Below, piece by piece: positions 57,896-64,000 of a DNA stretch of 64,000 nucleotides. Numbering within the stretch: the first letter of the stretch is position 1; each line of letters starts with the position of its first letter. A model generated the notes under the pieces. It worked only from the letters and a program-made list of their open reading frames with translations. It made no database searches and was not told the DNA's origin. Origin of the DNA: Reutealis trisperma (Eukaryota; Streptophyta; Magnoliopsida; Malpighiales; Euphorbiaceae); the NCBI GenBank assembly GCA_947687605.1, contig CANTUT010001135.1, forward strand, positions 102,001-166,000, in the 5' to 3' direction. Both the position numbers and the translations under genes were made by a program.

Positions 57896-58163
57896 GCAGA
57901 ATATCTATCTATAATTATAGAAATCTTTTGTATGTTGGATCTTGAATAGCAGTAGTTAGATGCTTGGGGGACACTATTGTGAACATACAAAATCTCACAG
58001 TTCTGAATTCTGACTTGAAATGGGTTCACTACTACATTCCTGTATGAAAAGATACTATACAGTACTATATGAAGGTGTGCCTCTTTCCACTTTTTGTAAC
58101 TTCTTTCATTTACTAAATTTTCTTTCTTTCTCTAAAAACCATTCTCTCTGACTTATCTCTAAA

Positions 58164-60216
58164 ATGGCTTCCCCCTTTAGTAGTCACCATACCAGGAGCT
58201 ACCAAGTCCTGAGGCACGATCCCAACCCAGGAGACTTACTACAGGAGCCGGAGCACCATATGTCTAATATTAGAGTCATAGAGGTATTTACTATTTTGCG
58301 CTTCCTTTCTTGTTTCAATGTAAGTTCATAGAAAATATGTGCATGTAAAATAAAAAATTATTTTTTTCTTTTTCTTTTCTTTTTTAATTTCAATTTTTTT
58401 CTACAAAGACTTTGACAATTAGATTGAGAGGCAGTAGATCGAACTTGCTTGCCATCTCTACTTACTTGGAAACTCATCCTCGGGTCTGAGAGTTGATTAA
58501 GCCATTTGGCTTGCTGGAATTTTTGTCCCTGGATTATACCCGAGAGGGTAATATTCCTTTACTACGAGCATTGGTAAATTGGTGGTGGGGCACTGCAAAC
58601 ACTTTTCATTTTCCATACCGGGAGATGACTATGAAGCCTTTAGATTTGATGATGTTAGTTGGTCTACCATTTTGACCTCGAGCCTTAGAGCTTTATCTTG
58701 CTTGGACATCTATCTCGTCAGTGACTATGGTTAACCTATTAGGTGTTGACCCTCTACGAGGCGACCCACATCTTCCCCTTTCTTGGCTTCGAGGGTAAAT
58801 TGACACTTATACTTATGATGTGGCAGTCCTTTTAGACAAACAGGCTGCATGCTTACTGATTTTAATGATATTAGCCATTGATCTGAACATACTGTGTTCC
58901 TTGGAGGATTTATCCATTATCGAGGACTTTAACTAGGGAGATGCAGCTTTATGCGTGATGTACCGAGAGATGTTTGACCTGTCTCGAGGTGTATTTACTG
59001 CCCTAGGTGGGACCTATATCATTTGGTAGGTATGCTCATCTCCTTCTATTTCTATCTTGCATCCACCATTCTTGTGTCTTCTGATTATTTTTCTTTGTAT
59101 AGTATTGGGTTTATGAGCACTTTCCTTTTCTTGCTCTTGCTTTGAGGGATCATACAGTAAGTCATATCCCAAGTGGCTATTTTGGAGAACACAGAATCGC
59201 CATCATCAGAAGAGATACAATTTTCTTTAGATTCAATATTTCTTCTCCCATTTAGTACCATCACAAGTATGCACATATGCTTGACATACTGACCTTATTA
59301 CAACCTCTAATATTCTTTCTTTCTCCCTGTTTTCATAAGTTTGGTGGTTACCTTTTGTTGATAGATTTCGACTTATCACTCCATACTATGAGTCTGGTGT
59401 GGCTTTATCTTCTCGTTGCCCTCTTTTATGTTTCCACTCTGATTTCATGTTTTACCTTGGCGAGAGAGTTCACGGCTACATTACAAGGGAGAGGATTGTT
59501 ACAGTTGACCCCCTACCGAGATGCGGTATGGATTGCGCATCCCTAACCTAGATTTATTAGCATCAGGCCTTCCAATTGAGCCTTTCTTAGATCTTAAGAG
59601 TGACTATTAGAGCTTATGCATGCATCATTTGCTACCTTATGTCCTATTTCTTCCAGGATGGGCCTATTTTAGTTATAGATCTTTTGTCATTGGATCAGTT
59701 CATATGTCTGTTGCTAAGAGGAGTGGTGGTCCGAGGTTTGCCGCATATGCCCCTTTTGACAGGGCTAGACCAAACAAGCAAGCAACTTTCCTGGCCTACC
59801 TATGGGTAAGGGAGGACTTGAATTATATTTCTCCAGATCATGACTTGGCTCGATTTGAGATTTTACATGACCTCCCTATTAATTTTATACCATTCCTAGA
59901 TCATGTAGGTGAGGTATGTACTTCTCCCCCCTTCTGTACTTGCTTTTGTCACTAAATGCATTTTCTTACTCATCTTCTCCTTATATAGATCCCTAAGGAT
60001 TAGGCTCATTATAACTATAAGATGGTTCATCATTTGAGGACAGCATTGTCTGTGACTCCTACTTTGCGTGATCGTGACGAGGGAGATGATATGAATCGGA
60101 GAAGGAGACATAGGCAAGGCCATTGTAAGCTTACCTCTGATTATGCAAATGTTATGCTAACTCTATGTATGCATGTCGATGTGACACTTGACTTAGGTAC
60201 TATTTTTAATCTATGA
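58164..60216 (+). pseudogene. Plant mobile domain (PMD) ORF, antisense to R pol, with introns
   Basis: Starts at ATG 58164; exon 1 58164-58283 (MASPFSSHHTRSYQVLRHDP) ends at GAG/GTATTT. The next exon from 58409 encodes the PMD core: LGAL-type WWWGTANTFHFPYREMTMKP and LDLMMLVGLPF. A further exon from about 59101 has YWVYEHFPFLALALRDH, matching the conserved WxYEHFP of this family. The tail at 59620-59900 is SVAKRSGGPRFAAYAPFDRA and ARFEILHDLPINFIPFLDH. Stops (58487, 58673, 58798, 58933) and a frameshift near 59430 disable it. PMD proteins occur in host MAIN/MAIL genes and in transposable elements. Here it is on the strand opposite to the element's pol. Confidence 0.75.
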
Positions 60217-60413
60217 TGCATGGATGTTATGACCCGATCATGCAAGGATTTGACTTATATATATGAATGTATCTATTTTATGAATGAATGCATGATAGAG
60301 CTCCATCATCTTTTTTTTTTTTATCAAATTTTCTCAAAGATTGCCATAATCCACAAAAGAAAGGTCGTGGTAGCTTGAGGCAGGGGTTCGATAACTGGCC
60401 ACTCTGTGTGGCG

Positions 60414-60521
60414 GCGGCACTGCAGAGTGTTCTGCAGTAGTGCCGCATAAAAACTTGAGGAACTATATAGCCTTCTACGACAGTCCTAGCAAAAATCCTC
60501 AATTTTCCCCTATATATACCC
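60414..60521 (+). promoter_or_regulatory. LTR-promoter-like block with 33-bp hairpin and TATA box
   Basis: 60414-60446 is an imperfect palindrome with arms GCGGCACT..TGCAGA and TCTGCAG..AGTGCCGC. A TATATATA box follows at about 60514-60521. The order and words resemble the U3 block of LTR A (3735-3908) in the plus direction. It lies about 120 bp upstream of the second antisense ORF. It may be a remnant of a nested LTR or an antisense promoter. Confidence 0.5.
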
Positions 60522-60639
60522 TTCTTATGACTTAGAAATCCTCACAACTAAAATTTTAGCTTTCAAAATGCTTCTCCTGCTTTCTTCCTTTTGCTTTTCT
60601 CTCATCTTTCTCTGATTTTTCTTTTCCCTTTCCCTCATG

Positions 60640-61880
60640 GAACATTATTTTAGTCATTCAATGTATTTATAGACCAAAAACCTTGAGCAAGTGGAGCCCA
60701 TTAATTTAGGGACTTTTGGGATTAGTGCCACGTCAACCCAGAGAGGGGTTTGATTGGATTAGAACTTTTTGAGAGCTTGTCTGAAATTCTGGGATCATGA
60801 GGTGCATGTTTTCATATTTTGGGCTGGCATGGCTGAAATGTGCCCTATTTTTGAAGAATCCAGTGTGTTATTAGGATTTGATCCTTAATCTAACTTGGCT
60901 ACCCCCACACTGAAAATGGGGTACTTTAATTCTTTTCCAAAGCTCTTAGGATTAGACACTATAATTGGTAGCCCTATGGTCATGGATGATTAGGTGGACC
61001 TAACTATTGTAATTATAGAATTCTATGACTCTCGAGGTTTTGAAGACAAAGAATGGTAGGAACGCCAGATGAAGGCTTTGGTTAGCTACTAGGTATCTCT
61101 TTGTAAGTCCAACTAGTTAGGGGAATGTTAGGGTAATAGAACTAATTTTTCAGATGGCCGAAGGTCACTTTATTGCTGGGATCATCTTAGCAGAAACCAT
61201 CCTTAGTTTGGATTAAGCTTACAGGAGTGATGGGCCTTGGTCTGTGAGTCCAATTATTCTGCAAGTATACTTTTCTTCCTCCTTTTCCTTTCTATTTCTC
61301 TTTCCCTTCTTACTCAGCTATGATTTTGTATAGATATGGCTAAGGGATCATCTAAGAGTGGTTTCTCCTCCTACTAAAAAGGACTACTTCGCCTTATAGT
61401 ATCAGTCTCACACAATAGTGAAGAAGTTCAGTTTTGAAAGGGAGTGGATTGAATGGCTATTTGAGCTCGACCTCTAGGAATTATTATGGCTTTGTCCTTA
61501 GTATAAGATAAAAAAGTTAATGACTATGAGTTACGGCTATAAGATGGTCTATTTGTTGGGTTTAAACATGGTAACATTCTACCAAGGAATAAGAGTGACG
61601 CGCCAGATGGGCCATACGTAAGGGGTGCCCCCAAACAAAGCTATCTTTGAATATGCTTTAATTACTTCCACTGTGGCTAGGGTAGTTACTAATGGATGGG
61701 CCCATGGTTTTCATATTGTTCTTCCATCTCATTCGTTTGATAAGATAGAAGCTTACACTTTATGGTGGATTGCTACATCTTAGCCATTAGAGAAGAGAAA
61801 GAGGGTGACTTTGCTTAAGGAGATAGAAAATGACACTTCTGTAGGGGGACTATTGACAATTAGGAGACCTATTATAAGGA
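60640..61880 (+). pseudogene. DUF7745-like extra ORF, antisense to R pol, with introns
   Basis: The first block at 60770-60900 reads LRACLKFWDHEVHVFIF and CPIFEESSVLLGFDP, then MGYFNSFPKLLGLDTIIG. Following exons have GT/AG-like ends (for example before 61155 and 61335) and encode MAEGHFIAGIILAE, IWLRDHLRVVSPPTKKDYF, EWIEWLFELDL, SYGYKMVYLLGLNMVTFY, AIFEYALITSTVARVVTNGW and HSFDKIEAYTLWWIA. This matches, from memory, the plant retrotransposon-associated domain DUF7745. Stops (for example 60673, 60991, 61216) disable it. Function unknown. Confidence 0.65.
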
Positions 61881-62059
61881 AATTTGGCATATTCTTTTTT
61901 TTTTTTTTGACTTTTTCTTGTTTTAGTGAGCAAGACTCTTAGATTCGTCTTATATCTAATTTTGAATAAAACATAATTAATTAACTCTTTTTTTTTTTTT
62001 TTTTTTTTTTTTTGCATTGAAACAACAAAATTTGCCTTGAAAGAAATTTTATTAATGAT

Positions 62060-63960
62060 TTGGATCACACCCAATGAGGGCTACCTACGTATCTCCTTAC
62101 ATAACTTATACTTTTTTTTTTCATCATTTTGGAGAATCAAGTCCACATAGTTCTAATTATAATGCATCATTATATAAAGTACTGCTTTAGTTGATCCAAG
62201 TTGCAAAGGCTGGAGAATTCAATTCCATCCAAATCCATAAGAATGGCACCTCCCTTTGACAGGATGTGTTTAAGCACATAAGGTCCAGTCCAGTTTGGTC
62301 TAAATTGGCCTCTAAGGTTATGCACTGGGGCTTAAACTTCCTTTAACACTAAGTTTCCTTTTTGTAAGCTCCTATCTCTTACTTTCTTGTTAAAATGCCA
62401 AGATAATTTTTGTTGATAACCTTATAGTCGATACAACACATCCATTCTCTTTTCTATGATAGCATTTAACTGATCATGATAACTTTTAATCCATTCTATC
62501 TCATCTAACTTACTTTCTCTTATGATCCTAGCTGATTTGATTTCCACCTCAATTGGCAGTACCCCTTCCATTCCATACACTAATGAGTAAGGAGTAGCCC
62601 CATTTGGTGTACGGATGGAAGTCCTATATCCCCATAGAGCAAATGGTAACTATTGATGCCAGTGTTTGTGATTATCAGTCATTTTTTGCTACTTCAATTG
62701 CCCCATTAATTTGTGGTTAATAAGGTGATGATCTATGATGCTGGATCTTTTCATTTTTTAAGAGCTGAAATACTTCCTTATGAAAATGAGACCCATTGTC
62801 TGTAATAATCTCAAAAGGTACTCCAAACCTACAAAGGATGTTAGTTTCAATGAAATAAGCCACTCTTTTTGAATCCAATACCTGGTAGGGTGCCGCTTTA
62901 ACCCATTTTGTGAAGTAATCAATTACTATGAGGTTGTATTCATGACTAACGGATAATTTAGGATTTATTGTTCCTATGACATTAATGCCGTAAGTTGCAA
63001 AAGGCCAAGGAATAGTTATGGGCTACAAAGGCATAGGAGGCTGCTTCTGTAGCTTAGCATAAATTTGGCATTTGTGACATTTTCGTACAAACTTCACACA
63101 ATCTTCATTCATAATGAGCCAAAAATATCCCAGATTTGCAATTTTTCGAGCTAACGTGATCCCATTCATATGCGGCCCTTCTTCCCCTCTATGGACCCAT
63201 TCTATGATCTGTTATACTTCTTCTTTAGTCATGCATCTCAAGTGTATGTTATCCTAGGCCCTTTTGTTCAAGACATCCTCATTTGGCAAGAAATTGCTGG
63301 CTAATTGTCTTAACGTTCTTCATTCCAATTTGGAGGCTTCTTCTGTGTACTTTCCATTCTTGAGGTAGTTGAAGATGTCCCAAAACTAAGGTTTTTGATC
63401 AGCCAATTGAATATTCATGTACAAAATATAGTACCTTAGTTCTTACTTCACCTTAATCACCACAAGTCTAATTATTTCCCCATCTCTCATGTCTAGCATC
63501 GATGCAAGTGTTGCTAGAGCATCTATAAAATGGTTCTTAGCACGGGGTGAATAATGGAAAGATAATTCATGAAAGTTTTTTGTGAGATCGTCTAAGTGCT
63601 TATGGTAAGGAACTAACTGCTCTTCTCTTATCTTCCACTTTCCAAATGCCTAGGACACAATCAGATTTGAATCTCCATAAACCTCCAAGTAATCAATCTT
63701 TAGATTCACAGCAACCTCTAAGCCAGTTATATAAGCTTTATATTTCGCCTCATTATTTGTCATATCAAAAGCTAGCTTGGTAGCCATAGGCAAATTTTCT
63801 CCATCAGGGGTGACTATAACAATTCCAGCACCATAACCTTTACTATTAGCTACACCATCAAAGAATAATTTCCAGACTTTAAGCTTAATTTGCATGATAT
63901 CTTCATCAGAAAATTCTAGCCCTAATCAATTATTGTTTACTGGGGCTACTGCTAATTAAT
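62060..63960 (-). pseudogene. Element R pol: RNase H and integrase
   Basis: RNase H 63895-63650: VWKLFFDGVANSKGYGAGIV, NNEAKYKAYITGLEVAVNLK and EVYGDSNLIVS, with its D, E and D positions visible although the usual EAEYEA is EAKYKA. Integrase follows to about 62220: YFTKWVKAAPYQVLDSKR near 62900, then ALWGYRTSIRTPNGATPYSL and VYGMEGVLPIEVEIKSARII near 62560-62640, and FRPNWTGPYVLKHILSKGGA at the end. Scattered stops and shifts; not functional. Upstream RT and gag are beyond the right edge. Confidence 0.85.
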
Positions 63961-64000
63961 CTGCGATCACACTCCTTTTTAAAGCTTTCCTTTGAACATA

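Larger units (their letters stand above)
55957..64000 (-). mobile_element. Element R: Tat-like Gypsy element, partial
   Basis: Read on the minus strand, right to left: RNase H and integrase (63960-62060), two opposite-strand extra ORFs (61880-58164), hairpin-repeat array, polypurine tract and 3' LTR (57455-55957). The 5' part lies past the window. The LTR belongs to the same family as those of A and M. The sequence left of 55957 is not a primer site, which confirms that this is the 3' LTR. Confidence 0.8.

Noticed and set aside
61850..62074. Lys-rich open frame
   Set aside because: Produced by long T runs on the plus strand.
1..64000. tRNA or rRNA genes
   Set aside because: Only primer-site fragments matching tRNA 3' ends were seen; no cloverleaf or rRNA segment was recognised.

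Overview
The window looks like AT-rich nuclear DNA of a eudicot plant. It has Copia and Ty3/Gypsy LTR retrotransposons with plant-type primer sites, plant mobile domain sequences, a hAT element, long poly-A/T and (TA)n/(GA)n/(AAT)n tracts, and one well-preserved spliced plant gene. Species cannot be proved from the sequence. All identifications come from reading translations and repeats by eye; no search or alignment was run.

Layout. 1-2165: Copia gag and LTR (minus). 2166-21510: a nest of related Ty3/Gypsy copies. Fragment N (minus) adjoins M (minus: LTR 18440-20220, leader, gag). M is split by element A (plus, 3487-16580, direct repeat TCAGG on both sides). A is split by an ORF-less element L (minus, 9028-14630, direct repeat TTTGG on both sides). 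21511-22878: unassigned. 22884-35074: a Copia element T (plus, 189-bp LTRs, direct repeat AATAC), interrupted by an Athila-like element G (minus, about 25290-32771) that kept gag, protease and the integrase tail but lost reverse transcriptase. 35276-36242: a short TRIM-like element. 37009-39094: a probable solo LTR that truncates a replication protein A-like pseudogene (39210-39919, minus).

42343-51282 (minus) is the only gene that looks intact: a three-exon gene for a soluble 354-residue LysM-domain protein. Its second intron is 7.6 kb and holds a hAT element with a perfect 8-bp duplication (47973-48796) and a 231-bp tandem duplication.

52441-55956: Tat/Ogre-like pol (plus) with an antisense coiled-coil ORF. 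55957-64000: a second Tat-like element R (minus). Its 3' LTR, polypurine tract and a hairpin-repeat array are followed by two decayed, intron-containing ORFs on the opposite strand (plant mobile domain; DUF7745-like) and then by pol. R continues past the window.

The features most worth a second look are non-coding: clusters of short GC-rich palindromes, usually near the TATA box, in several unrelated LTR families; a hairpin-repeat array next to the 3' LTR in two related elements; a telomere-like 53-bp array in an element leader; and antisense ORFs that keep plausible introns, with an LTR-promoter-like block between them.
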